A stretch of 64,000 nucleotides of DNA. It comes from Zopfochytrium polystomum. Its lineage: Eukaryota > Chytridiomycota > Chytridiomycetes > Chytridiales > Chytridiaceae. Location: NCBI GenBank assembly GCA_025765615.1, contig JAIVFJ010000050.1, positions 248,001 through 312,000 of the forward strand, given 5' to 3'. This document shows positions 21,500-32,738 of this stretch, one piece after another (the first letter of the stretch is position 1; each line of letters begins with the position of its first letter). The position numbers and the translations under genes were made by a program. The notes beneath the pieces are model-generated. The model did not search any database and had not been told where the DNA came from. It was given only the letters and a program-made list of their open reading frames with translations.

Positions 21500-22790
21500 A
21501 TAGCTCAGAGAGATTTCGTCATATAGTCTGCAGGCTGTTCTCCTCCAGCAATCCATTCAAGCCGTACAACCTTTTGTTCCACGAGTTCTCAAATGTAATG
21601 ATACTTTACAATGATATGCTTTAACCTATTGGTGAAAAGATAATTTGAGCTGAGGTTGATCACACCACTGTTGTCAGTTTAGATGACAGGAGGAGTTGGA
21701 GACAGAAGTTGAAGTGTTAGATTTGGGATAGTGCCTTAAGTTCTTGTCCGAGTTCAGACAACATATTCAGCTCCCTGCGGTGACAGCATGACAGTGCTGC
21801 TCCAAACAGATGTCCCACTATAGCTGTTCCTGCAAATGGAATATAGAAGCCAAGCTTTGATTTCCCATCTGAGTGGACACCTTGGGCAGTGTTGGAGTAA
21901 CTGGCTATGTTGGGATCCTTGCTGAAGGCTCCAAGATATGATACTGCTGGGGCAAGGTGTGTGTGTTGCAAGGTAGTTGATGCTGTCATGGATTCCCTGG
22001 TACAGTCTCTGATTTCCAGTTGCTTTGTCCATCCTACGTGGCTGAAGATTGAGACTACTGGGAAGGGCAGTTACTGCAGTGCGGTTGTTGATAATGTTGG
22101 CGTGGCACTGAAGTAACTCCTTGATATAGGCTTTCTAGTGTAAGAAGATTCCGTTATGGTGATGTTCCAGCTGCATAAAAAGGATGGTTTTTGATTGCTC
22201 CCATTTTGCAGAGTTTGTAACAAGATTAGGCAAGGCAATGGCAGAGGAAGTTTTGCCAGAATCACCAAAAACAAATATTGTAAACTTAGCTTGCAGTGTG
22301 GATGATGCGCCAGTCAATTGACAAAGAAGGATGCAGTGGTCTTCCAGAAGATTGTACTTTCCTGACAACTGTTTGATTTGGGTGGTTGTTCGTCTCGTGC
22401 ACTCAGTGTTGTGGTAATGAACTGTTCCATGCAGATTGGCACATAAAATATGCTGTTGAGGTATGTGTTGCTGATATCAACTGTGTCAGTGTCCCAGTTG
22501 ATTCAGGCAGCCATTTCAGTGAGTAAAAGACTATTGATTTGGAGAAAAGGTGAGTGAGTATTCTGAATATCAATGCAGTGACACTAAGTGGGGCCCTTAG
22601 CCATGAGCCGTGCATAGAAGCACTCAATGCTGCTGTCTTCACAAAGTTTGACCTTGTAGACCCATTTGTTCCAGATAATGTTGACATTGGTGGGTTGTTC
22701 AATAACTTCAAAGGCTGTCTGCTCATATACAAGGGTCTGGGCAAGGTGTGCTTGTCAAACACAGTTGGCCTGAATGTGTACCCTTTGCAG
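21500..22790 (-). pseudogene. Decayed Copia pol (RT and RNase H)
   Basis: Minus-strand frames, in several phases, keep the Copia order. Near 22,500-22,390 lies degenerate RT sequence with a motif like YLNSIFYVPICMEQF. Near 21,960-21,720 is SYSNTAQGVHSDGKSKLGFY (RNase H, family pattern YSDADWAGD...RKSTSGY). At 21,710-21,510 comes PVILTDNSGVINLSSN, then TNRLKHIIVKYHYI, then GGEQPADYMTKSL, which is the usual Copia pol end. Stops and frameshifts are frequent. It is a different, older lineage from the intact element downstream. Confidence 0.65.
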
Positions 22791-22799
22791 CGTTTTCAG

Positions 22800-23914
22800 A
22801 TGGTGGAAACAGCTGATGTGATTCTGATGGAATTTCGCCTGAAGGTAAGAAGTTTGTGGTGGATTCCTAATTTTAAAGTGTTATGTTTGTTTTGTGGTTG
22901 TAGAGAAATAGAATCTACTTGTGATGGTTTTAACTTTAAGAAACTTTAGGGAAAATTAGTTCAGATTTTCTAAGATACCCTGCACACAAAAGAAAGCTCG
23001 AGAGAAAACTCTGCACAGGTGAGCCTTCTGCACGATGCTGGTCTGGGCTCCCCCCAGTACCCTATGAGGCGAGGCGACCACTCCCCCATACACAGCTTGC
23101 CCTCAACGCTTTCCCCTGCGTCTCGCCTGGGCACATCAGAAGAATGACTGTCTCCTGGTTGGTACTCCTTGCGGAATGGGCTCCCTGCTCAGGACTCCAC
23201 CTCCTCTGACACAGGTCCAGGCCACACTAGCCTACAAGCTGGGACTTCGGTGTTCGTGGGCCTTCGGTTGATTTCACATTGCCGGTCTGCCACATCGGTC
23301 CGGCCTTCCACAGTCATGCCTATAGTGCTCCCAGTAAGGCCCACTGGGGGTGACGTTAATTGCAGTAGCACGGAATCCAACCCGTCGTGCCGTCACCTCC
23401 AACACCAGAGCTGTACACCGTTATCCGATTCACTTTCGCTGTGGATTACCATTTGGTTGATACTTTTTACCAATTCCAGTTTGACTTCTTCCAATTCTGA
23501 TTGCTGAAGCTGAATGCTGACTGAATGGAGGAAGTTGTTGTTTTCTGGAGTGACTCTGCTGTGGGGAATGGTTGATGCTTTGTCTGACTTTGTGAGGCTG
23601 CAGAAAACTGAAAGCAATTCCAATTCAACTTGTTCAACTGGCAAAATTCAGGTTCAAAGATGGTTCAAGGTGACTGGTGACTGAATGGAGCAAAGTGGTG
23701 ATGTTGGTGTTGTTTCTGAAGCTGATCTGCAGGAATGAATAGTTGAAGGTTTCCTGAATATTGCTGAGACTGCTGAGGTTTGAATAGTTTGATGATATGG
23801 TAATTGTAACTGTGTGTGAGGTGGTTGATTATTGTTTTTGTTGGTCTAGAGTGGAGAATAAAGATAGAGACAAAGTTAGTGGTAGAAAGCATTAGTGAGA
23901 GTTAGTATATCCAG
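22800..23914. other. Repetitive DNA without a supported gene
   Basis: Short open frames only. The stretch 22,990-23,400 looks like another decayed repeat (GC-richer, many CTCC/CCTC words) but has no partner in this window. 23,400-23,900 is AT-rich. Confidence 0.3.
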
Positions 23915-24849
23915 TGAGTACCAGCCTGGGCTGTGCACCACCTAGGGCTAAGTACCAGCCAGGGCTGAGTACCACCTTGGGCTGAGCACTTTGTCTGGGC
24001 TGAGTACCACCAGGAACCAATTTACAGCTTGTTTGAGAAACAGTTGCTTGTAAATTGGTTTGGTTGTTTCCAAATCAGGAAGCTTGTTTGGGAAACAAGC
24101 CGCTTTTTTTCCTTGTTTTTAGAAATCCAATGATTGGTGCAATCTCTGGTGAGCTCAGTTTTTATCTCATTTTTAGAAATGCAGTGATTGGTGCAATCCC
24201 TGATTCCTAAATGCCTGTTGCATTGCTCAGATTGCACAGCACAGCAGGAAAGCTGGAATTCCAGATCAGGAAGCGGAATTCCGGTGCAGAGAGAGGAATT
24301 CCAGATCAGGAAGCGGAATTCCGATGCAAAAGGGCGGAATTCCGGTGCAGAGAGCGGAATTCCGGAGCCTGGGGCAGTGGTACACTGCTTCTGCATGCTT
24401 GCTGTGCTGTGTTACATGTGCAGAGTGCGTAGTTTGAGCGTTTTTGTGCATGTTCATTCCAGATCAGGAAGCGGAGTTCCGATGCAGAGTGCAGAATTCC
24501 GGTGCAGAGAGCGGAATTCCGATGCAGAGAGCGGAATTCCGGAGCATTGGGCAGTGGTACACTGCTTCTGCATGCTTGCTGTGCTGTGTTACATGTGCAG
24601 AGTGCGTAGTTTGAGCGTTTTTGTGCATGTTCTAATTGCATTGTTCCTACCGGTAGGATGAACAAAGCTAGAACAACAGCCGCCTTTGCCTATCTCTTTT
24701 TATTGAGAACAGATTAGCCCTTCCGAGCGCCCCATTCAAGTATTGAATCTACTGAGCCCTTCAAACACCCCATCCAATGTGATTGGATGGAGTTCTCAAA
24801 GGGATCATCAGTAACGGGCGTAGTGTACCCCGTGGGTCGAATCTCAACA
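23915..24849 (-). repeat. Copia 3' LTR, 935 bp
   Basis: Nearly identical to the 5' LTR but about 177 bp longer because a block containing the GGAATTCCG-type repeats and the TGGTACACTGCTTCTGCATG segment is duplicated (24,370-24,630). Contains the hairpin AACCAATTTAC...GTAAATTGGTT and the palindrome CCTACCGGTAGG. Confidence 0.85.
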
Positions 24850-24920
24850 CACCCCCGCAATAGAAAGAGAGGGGGCAACTGTTTCTCCTGGAGTACATGG
24901 CTGTCCAACAATGCCAGCCA

Positions 24921-24991
24921 AGCAGTGGGACTCGAACCCACCCATGTACCCCCCTACACTTGTGAAAACCTGCATGAACCCACAAGTGTAG
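24921..24991 (-). other. Structured 3' region of Copia: T-arm-like and 11-bp hairpin
   Basis: Between the pol stop and the 3' LTR, the minus strand has a perfect 11-bp stem CTACACTTGTG/CACAAGTGTAG (24,991-24,954) with a 16-nt loop. It is followed by GTGGG-TTCGAGT-CCCAC (24,941-24,925), which has exactly the form of a tRNA T-arm. No acceptor-stem partner is visible. Confidence 0.5.
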
Positions 24992-25013
24992 CTGGAGAAG
25001 CCAGAGAGAGCCT

Positions 25014-28000
25014 TTAGACTAAGCGTTGTGCTGATTTGAGCGTGGGCACCACGCTTACACCTTGGAGGTCGGCGAGACTGCAAATTCCCATCAGTGATGC
25101 AAGCTTTGCATGTTGAGCTGCGGGAAGAGCTTTGGTGAGAAGGTCGGCAATCATCATGTCCGTTGGGCAATGAATGAGTTGAACCTCCTTTTTCTCCAAG
25201 TGGTCCCGTATGAAATGCAACCTCACGTCAAAGTGTTTGACCTGACCATGGTGTATTGGATTCATAGCAATAGCTATGGTTGAACGATTGTCTTCAAAAA
25301 CAGTAGTGGGCTTATTTAAATCCATACCCAGCTCCTGGAAGAGCATTCGTAGCCAGATTGCCTCTTTGATGGCCTCAGTAAGGGAGAAGTATTCCGCCTC
25401 AGTTGAGGACAAAGCGACAACTGATTGTTTCTTGCTGTACCATGTAATAGCACCCCCGCAAAGCATGAACACATGCCCTGACCTCGACTTGCGTCCATCC
25501 TCTTCAGCATAGCTGGCATCAGCGTAGCCATGTGGTTCATCCCACTCTGGGTAAGAAATACCTGCAGCTTTCTCTACCTCTGGGAGCGTTGCATTGGTGA
25601 TGCATGTCATCTGGGAGTCTCCCTTTTGGTAGAAAAGTCCATGATCCCAGGTAGCGCGGACATATCGCAGCAATCTGTCAAGCGCAAGGGAATCTGAATG
25701 GGTTGGAGTGGACTGGTATTGTGCAAGTGTATTCACAGCATACGCAATGTCAGGGCGCGTCAAGTTTGCAAGGTAAGCAAGTTGCATGAGTGTGCTTCGG
25801 AAGTATTCCGACTCTTTTTGTGGAAGTTTTCCAGAGTCCACATCGTGCATCCATGTCGTGGACATGGGAGTTGCTTTGATTTTGACAGGTAAGCCTTCAT
25901 CGTCACACCAGTAGTTTGCTTCCTCCAAGACATGCTGTGTGTAGTTTTTCTGTCCAATAAAGATTCCATCTTTGATTTTCTCAACTTGAATGCCAACAGC
26001 AACTTTTGGGTTGAGGTCCTCGCAGATTTTGAACTTTGATTTGATCAGAGAAAGAATTTTGGCAATTTCTTCTTCAGTGTGACTGAAGATGAGGATGTCA
26101 TCTACGTATAGAGTGATGATGGTCTTGACCTTTCCATCAGGGTGCCTTTGCACAAAGACACAGTGGTCAGTCTTCAATTGCGTAAATCCAATTTCTACTA
26201 GGAAGTCGCGGATTGTTTTGTACCACTGTCGACCAGACTGGTGCAGTCCGTACAGACTCTTCCTGAGTAAACAGACAAGAAGTATCCCGTCTGCACCACT
26301 TATCTCAAAGCCTTCTGGTTGTTCCATGAAGTTTTCAATGTCCAGTTTGGCGTTCAAGTATGCAGTTTCGACATCAAGGCCTGCAAGTATGAGGTCAAAC
26401 AGCAACGAGATAGCAAGGATTGCCCGTATGGAGGAGCTGCGGACGACAGGGGAGAAGGTCTCATTGTAGTCCTGACCAAAGATCTGAGTGTAACCCCGAC
26501 CAACAAGGCGAGCCTTGAAGCGTTCAAGGTACCCTTCACTGTCAAACTTGTAGGCAAAAACCCATTTGGGCTTGAGTATCTTACGCCCTTTAGGTCGAGC
26601 AACTAAGTCCCAGACATGCTTTGATGTGATCGAATTGATCTCTGAGAGTTGAGCTGCCTTCCAATACTTTGCAAAAGGAGAACGCATGGCCTCTTTATGT
26701 GAAGCAGGGAGTGGTGGTAAGTCCCGCTGGTGGATCCTTTCTGTTGGATATGCTGTGACTTCCTCCGGCTCAAGCACAGTGTATGCTTTGAGCGTTTGGT
26801 AGAGTTCACGAAATTGTCCCCGTGCTATCCGTAGTTTACGAATTCTTGCAGTTAAAGCGCGGAGTGTTTTCCGACTGTAAGTGGAAGGACTTGTGGCAAT
26901 TGATGGTTTTGTTCGTAGTTTACAAAGGTTTGCCTTCAATGCCAGGTAGTCACGTAAACCTGATGGCTCTCGTGGTATGATTGGGGGATTTGTTGCCTCC
27001 CCTGTTGACTCTGGCAAAGCTAGAATGTCAGGGGAAGTTGAGCGCTCCCTAGGAGGGATTTCCTGTTCATCAGGTATTGACTCTGGTTCAGAATCAGAAG
27101 CGTCGTATAGCATACCCGGCTGTAGATCTGCCCCCTGTGATCCTGCAGGTGGTACATCGTCTTCTTGTGAGTCAAACAGAGCGTCAGGATGTGCCACATC
27201 TGGATCAGTGGACATAGCGGGGGTATGCAACGAGGAGGAAAGATATTGGAAATCCTGAGCTGTGGGTTGGACTGGTCCCCATTCCTTCAAGCGGGAGTCA
27301 TGAAGGAACTGTCTCCAGTTCCGCACAATGCCAGGAAAAACATTTTCGTGAAAGGAGACATGGAAGTGTTCCGATATTCTCTGAGTTTTCAAGTCGTAGA
27401 CTACTGGAAGAGTGTTTCCTTTATACCCTAAGAATATGCCTGGCGCCCCTTTGTCAGGATGTTTAAGTGTTCGCTTTTCCTTTGGGATACGGTGGATAAC
27501 CAAACAGCCAAAGGTGCGGATGTGATCAACATTTGGCTTTTCACCGTACCAAGCTTCGTAAGGTGTTTTCTTAGTGTAAGAGTGGTAAACCCTGTTCTTG
27601 ATGTATGCTGCGTAGCGGACTGCATACACAAAGAAAGAGTGGGGCAATCGTGACTCTAAGAGCATGCAGTGTGCCATGTCTTTGAGAGTGTTGACCTGAC
27701 GTTCTACCAGCCCATTGAATTCCTTGGTGAATGCAGGACTAGGTTCTAAAACAATAGGAGGATGCCGAGTATTGGCCCAAGTTTTGAATTCTCCATCTTT
27801 GAAGATTTCCCCCCTGTCACAGCGCACAGATGTGATATGTTTGCCATGTTGTTGTTCAAACCTTTCGATCGTAGACCGGAATCTTGTGGGCGCGTCGGAC
27901 AAAGAGTTGAGGAACTCAATGTCAAGCCAACGGGTTGACTCTTCCACAACCAGTTGCCAATGTTTTTCACCATGGTGTCCACGTGCGGGCAGTGGGACAG

Positions 28001-28999
28001 CATCAGTGTGTAAACGACCAAGCAGTGTGGTGTTTGGTCTGGAAGTGGAGTGGATAGGCGAAGCTTTCAATTTCCCAACATCACATGTCACGCAGGGAAT
28101 GTCATGAATGAGGAAAAATGAATGACCAACTTTATTCAGATTTGACCAAGTACGCTTCAAAGAAGATAAAGACAGGTGACCAAATTTCTTGTGAAGAGCT
28201 CGGACTGCTTCAATGTTCTGAGGGTTTGGTAAAGGGTCTGGGTCAGTTTGACTTAAAGTTGGAGTTGCAGTTTGCAAAGGAGCAGTTTGCTGTTGCGACT
28301 CACCTGGGGCGTCCCCCGAAGGAGTCGGCGCGTCCCTTCCAAGTTCTGCCCTGTCGAGACCAGTATGTCCCGTCAGAAGAGAAGGGTCCACAACATAAAC
28401 ATTTCCTGTGTCCCTGTGAGCAATGGTAAAGTCTGAACCATGTACCCGAGGGTGCAATAGGGCTGTGTCTGCTGTGAAAGTCACGTTGTGACCTGTCTGC
28501 CGCACGATTTGCTGAACTGAGAGTAGAGTGTCTGAGAACTCTGGCACATAGAGCGAGTTCCTCATGATGAGAGCTCTTCCGTTAACGAACAGGGTGAAGT
28601 CGCCCACTCCAGTGGCAGTTGTAAAGCCGTCAGCTGTTTTGATCTGCTGGGAGGTGGGCCGCAAGTTTGTGAAGTGCTCTTCACAAGGCGACATTGTCCT
28701 GGAAGCCCCAGAGTCAAGGATGACCTGGTGTGGGTTGCCGCCAGCAAGTCTTGCCATCAGCGCAGTCTCATAGATGCGGCGGTAGGTGACGTTGCGGTAG
28801 AGGAAACGTCCAGATTCGTACATCACTTTGTAGCCGACGTTTGAGACAATGTTGTCAGTGATCCAGTCTGGATCCATTCTGCCGTCAAGAAGTGTAACTG
28901 TGAGTTCCACTTCAAATTCCTCCTCCACCTCAACGGCCTGGCATGTTCCAATTTCAAACTCCCGTGCCGCAAGTGCCCTTTCTACTGAAAGGAAAGTCG
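25014..28999 (-). CDS. pol: Copia Pol polyprotein
   Basis: Uninterrupted frame of about 1,304 residues from its first Met at 28,928, open upstream to about 28,999. Domains in order: aspartic protease (VILDSGASRTMS, about residue 70), GAG-pre-integrase (HKKFGHLSL and CVTCDVGK, about 250-290), integrase core (HTDAVPLP, TSVRCDRGEIF, FNGLVERQVNTLKDMAHCML), and chromodomain-less C-terminal linker. Reverse transcriptase follows (WVFAYKFDSEGYLERFKARL, LNAKLDIENFMEQPEGFE, LYVDDILIFS), then RNase H (YADASYAEEDGRKSRSGHVF, ALSSTEAEYF, VFEDNRSTIAIAMNP). All catalytic motifs are present. It is in the +1 frame relative to gag and overlaps its end by about 45 nt. It has no zinc knuckle; that is in Gag. Confidence 0.95.
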
Positions 29000-30273
29000 T
29001 CTAGAGCTGATGTGTCTGCAAGGCGCGCAGCACCCTCAGTACTGAACTCCAACATTTCGACGTCTTCTGCTTCAGTAGGCGGTGGTGGAGTATCCATCCT
29101 GTAGCATTTGTGGGGAGGAGAATCCTCAGAGGCTGCGCAAGAGGCTTGGTGGTGTTCTTTAGCAGCCACCTCACGTGCAATCTTGGCAGTCTCAGTAGCT
29201 TTCTTGGAATCAGCTGGCGTGGCCTTGGCTTCTTTGGCGTGTGCAGGCTGCTTGCCCTTGGCCTTCTTTGCAGGGCGAGCTGGCTCTGACTTCCCGTGAG
29301 GGAACTTGAGGCATTCCTCGCGAGAGTGTGAGACCCAGATTCCATGAAGGTCACAAGTAGGCTTGCCGTTGAGTGCCTCACCGATCTTGCGCTTCTTGGT
29401 TGCCACTGAGGTCTTTGCTGAAGCAGCTGTTTCCATCTCAGAAGTGCCGTGGTGAGCAGAGTGTCTGCTGTTCTTCTCTTTGCTTTGCTGGTACAGCGTG
29501 TGGCAGTTTGTCAACTCCTTGACGAGATCGCTGGTGTTGGCGTAGCCTGACAGCCCCTTGAGAAGATTTTGACGAACGCCAGAGAAGATTTCATGTCCAG
29601 GCAGCGTTTCCCTTGCTTTGTGGATGATGGCAGAACGCAGGATGTTTGTCACACCCCTGCAAGTGGTGGCAGTACATTTGAAATGCTTTGGCCAATCCGT
29701 GACCAGTGTGGTCAGAGTGGTGTACCACTCCTGGACTGCCGGACCAGAGTCTCTGGGTTTTGCCAAACGACTGTAAGTCGCAAGCCACTTGTCCTGCTGT
29801 GAACCAGTGTGGTCCTGCAGGGCGTACTTGTCATTGAGCCACTTGTACCGATCAGCGCAGTTGGTGATGTTTGCTGCATTCATGGAGCGCACATCCTCGA
29901 TGCGCGAGCAGGAGTCGAGGGTAGCAACCGCCTTGTCGTGTTGGGCCTCAAGCTCCCTGTAGGTCTTGTGTTCTTGGCGTATACCAGTGTGGTACTTGTC
30001 AAGGGCAGCGTGGTGCAGACGGTACATCTCACTGTACGCAGCCTTGGACTCCGCCGTTGCAGAGGATTCAGGGGGAGAACCAATACTGGGAGGAGCAGCG
30101 CCGATGCCGACCTTGGTGCAGTGCTCGTTGAACGTACCGAAGTAATCAGGCTTGAGGAAGCTGGCAACAAGATTGTATGCCATGACCGGCTTGATGACTT
30201 CTTCCACATGCAGTTCCCAAGCCTGGTAGCCGTAAGAAGAGAAGCGGACAGCCTTGGGGGTCGAAGAAGACAT
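28954..30273 (-). CDS. gag: Copia Gag protein
   Basis: 439 residues from the ATG at 30,273 (SSSTPKAVRFSSYGYQAWEL). The frame is open further upstream to 30,672, but that part is the leader with low-complexity sequence, and this ATG starts the conserved Gag reading. The first half is a helical capsid-like region (MAYNLVASFLKPDYFGTFNE). Near the C-terminus a zinc-knuckle-like motif CDLHGIWVSHSREEC is followed by a Lys/Ala-rich RNA-binding tail. It stops at 28,954 in a different frame from pol. Confidence 0.85.
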   Translation of the reverse strand: MSSSTPKAVRFSSYGYQAWELHVEEVIKPVMAYNLVASFLKPDYFGTFNEHCTKVGIGAAPPSIGSPPESSATAESKAAYSEMYRLHHAALDKYHTGIRQEHKTYRELEAQHDKAVATLDSCSRIEDVRSMNAANITNCADRYKWLNDKYALQDHTGSQQDKWLATYSRLAKPRDSGPAVQEWYTTLTTLVTDWPKHFKCTATTCRGVTNILRSAIIHKARETLPGHEIFSGVRQNLLKGLSGYANTSDLVKELTNCHTLYQQSKEKNSRHSAHHGTSEMETAASAKTSVATKKRKIGEALNGKPTCDLHGIWVSHSREECLKFPHGKSEPARPAKKAKGKQPAHAKEAKATPADSKKATETAKIAREVAAKEHHQASCAASEDSPPHKCYRMDTPPPPTEAEDVEMLEFSTEGAARLADTSALDDFPFSRKGTCGTGV

Positions 30274-30953
30274 GCTAGGTAGCGGCTTGGTGGACCAGTG
30301 GACTTGTTTAGAGCGGTAGCCCTTTTCTTGTAGAGAGCCAAGAGCCCTTTGTTGCCTTAAAGTAGCTGGTGAGCCGGTGCTCACAGACAGGTTGGTCTTG
30401 TTTAGAGTCAGAAACCCTTTTCTTGTAAGAGCAGCAGGGCCCTGTTCGAGCGTACAAGTGTGGCTGACGGCTTGTAGGTAGCTTTGTGATGAAATCCCAC
30501 CCAGGACTGGAGGGACTTGGTGTGTGTGGGGATGAAGAGAGAGAGAGAGAGAGAGAGAGCAGTGATGATGGAAAAGGGAGAGGAGTGAGAGGATGTAGAG
30601 AGGAGAGAGGAGTGAGTGGGCAGAGATGGAAGAGAGAGCAAATGGAGGAAGAGAGAGTGGCTTGTTTTGCACTGGATTCTGTCAAAGCAGCAAGGAGGGG
30701 GTTGGATTCCTTGTTTGATCTCTGTGAGAGGTTGCTGCTTTTATACTCCTGCAGGTTGGAGCCATCAGAAAACAGAGGGAGAAGTGGGCTGCACAGAGCA
30801 GGCCACAGAAATGAGATAAAACAGGCTGAGCACCAACCCCCAGCCTGGGCTAAGTACCCATTCAGGGCTGAGTACCACCCAGGGCTGGGCATCACTCAGG
30901 GCTGAGCACCAGCCAGGGCTAAGTACCAGCCTGGGCTGAGCACCACCCAGGGC

Positions 30954-31711
30954 TGAGTACCAGCCTGGGCTGTGCACCACCCTGGGCTAAGTACCAGCCA
31001 GGGCTGAGTACCACCTTGGGCTGAGCACTTTGTCTGGGCTGAGTACCACCAGGAACCAATTTACAGCTTGTTTGAGAAACAGTTGCTTGTAAATTGGTTT
31101 GGTTGTTTCCAAATCAGGAAGCTTGTTTGGGAAACAAGCCGCTTTTTTTCCTTGTTTTTAGAAATCCAATGATTGGTGCAATCTCTGGTGAGCTCAGTTT
31201 TTATCTCATTTTTAGAAATGCAGTGATTGGTGCAATCCCTGATTCCTAAATGCCTGTTGCATTGCTCAGATTGCACAGCACAGCAGGAAAGCTGGAATTC
31301 CAGATCAGGAAGCGGAATTCCGGTGCAGAGAGAGGAATTCCAGATCAGGAAGCGGAATTCCGATGCAAAAGGGCGGAATTCCGGTGCAGAGAGCGGAATT
31401 CCGGAGCCTGGGGCAGTGGTACACTGCTTCTGCATGCTTGCTGTGCTGTGTTACATGTGCAGAGTGCGTAGTTTGCGCGTTTTTGTGCATGTTCTAATTG
31501 CATTGTTCCTACCGGTAGGATGAACAAAGCTAGAACAACAGCCGCCTTTGCCTATCTCTTTTTATTGAGAACAGATTAGCCCTTCCGAGCGCCCCATTCA
31601 AGTATTGAATCTACTGAGCCCTTCAAACACCCCATCCAATGTGATTGGATGGAGTTCTCAAAGGGATCATCAGTAACGGGCGCAGTGTACCCCGTGGGTC
31701 GAATCTCAACA
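30954..31711 (-). repeat. Copia 5' LTR, 758 bp
   Basis: Matches the 3' LTR over its length apart from the internal duplication noted there. The inner boundary is set by loss of identity at TGAGTACC, within the 17-bp minisatellite, so it could be off by a few units. Confidence 0.8.
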
Positions 31712-32738
31712 TAGAGGGTAAATCTGTGGTGGTGCCTCTAGGTTCCTGTCAATACATCTAGTCAAATCCAGGTCTCTCAAGGTGATATGAATGAGCTGGC
31801 TGGTCAGGTACTGCTGCAGAAATGGTCTCTCAGGTATGCCCCCATCTCCCTGGTTGTTGGCTCCTGTGGCTCTGGTGGGCCTGGTCTTCACTGGGTTCAG
31901 ACCCTCTTTCTCTCAGATTAATGCCTGTGATGTCTTGGTGTCACACTTGTGTGTGGGAGTGAGTTTTAACCTTCCTTGCTTCTAAGATAGGGGATTCCTC
32001 TGGCCTGGTGAGGCAGATGTCTGTGTCCTAGTAGGATGAAGCAAGAAGAGTCCCACTGTCTCCCACCCTGTGTGCCCCCTCCTTGGATTGAGTTGGAACC
32101 TCTCTTGGGAGTGAGACAAGATGTGTCTGGTTCTGTTAAGTGGAAAACAGTTCTGGTTTGATCCAACAGACATCTCTGCACACTAACTGTTCCTTGTGTT
32201 TGCCCTTTGTGTCCAACCCCCTCCAACTTAGGGCTTGTCTTTGGCAGAGATGGAGCTGGTGCTCCAAGGTGCTGGCTCCAACAGGTTGGGACCTGGCCAC
32301 TTTCCTCCCCACTCTCTTGCCTTCCCCCTTGGCTTCTGCCTTGGGAAGGAGCTGGCACAGATTGGTTGGTGCTGCCTTAGGCGCCCCCTTTGTTGCCCTA
32401 AGTCTCATTCCTTACCGAGTGATTCGGTCCCTTTGGCTTTGCCATTGGGGTTTCTCTGTGTCTTGGACCAGAGGCATTTTGCACTTTCTTTTGTGATTGT
32501 GCCACCTTTGTCACACTTTACTTATGTTTCCCTTTTAGATGTGTGATAGCTGCTCTTTTTGTGTTTAAAGAGTTTCTTTTGTGTTTGATGATGGGCTTTA
32601 GTAGACTCCAAATACATTTTCCTGTCTGGTGACCCCTAGACACCTTCTTTTGCCCTTTTCATTAGATAGGATTGGTATTTAGGCCATTGCTCTATTTCCA
32701 CCTCCAGCCCAGGGTGAGGAGATTTAGAGAGCACAGTC
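31712..32738. other. CpG-poor repetitive DNA, no gene
   Basis: Pyrimidine-rich, almost free of CG dinucleotides, with only short open frames. It ends near GAGCACAGTCTCACAGAG, slightly like the end of the dispersed repeat at 37,468. I see no supported gene. Confidence 0.35.

Larger units (their letters stand above)
23915..31711 (-). mobile_element. Full-length Ty1/Copia LTR retrotransposon
   Basis: Minus-strand element of 7,797 bp: 5' LTR at 30,954-31,711, leader, gag, pol, 3' LTR at 23,915-24,849. LTRs start TGTTGAGATTCG and end GGTACTCA, the TG...CA form. A purine-rich tract GCGGGGGTG directly precedes the 3' LTR. Gene order protease-integrase-RT-RNase H defines Copia. Pol is uninterrupted, so the element may be recently active. 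I found no 5-bp target duplication (flanks TCCAG and TAGAG) and no clear primer-binding site. Confidence 0.92.

Noticed and set aside
25089..28773. Plus-strand frames over the Copia pol
   Set aside because: Antisense shadows of the pol polyprotein.
23915..31711. Target-site duplication of the Copia element
   Set aside because: The 5-bp flanks TCCAG and TAGAG differ; one end may have been altered after insertion.
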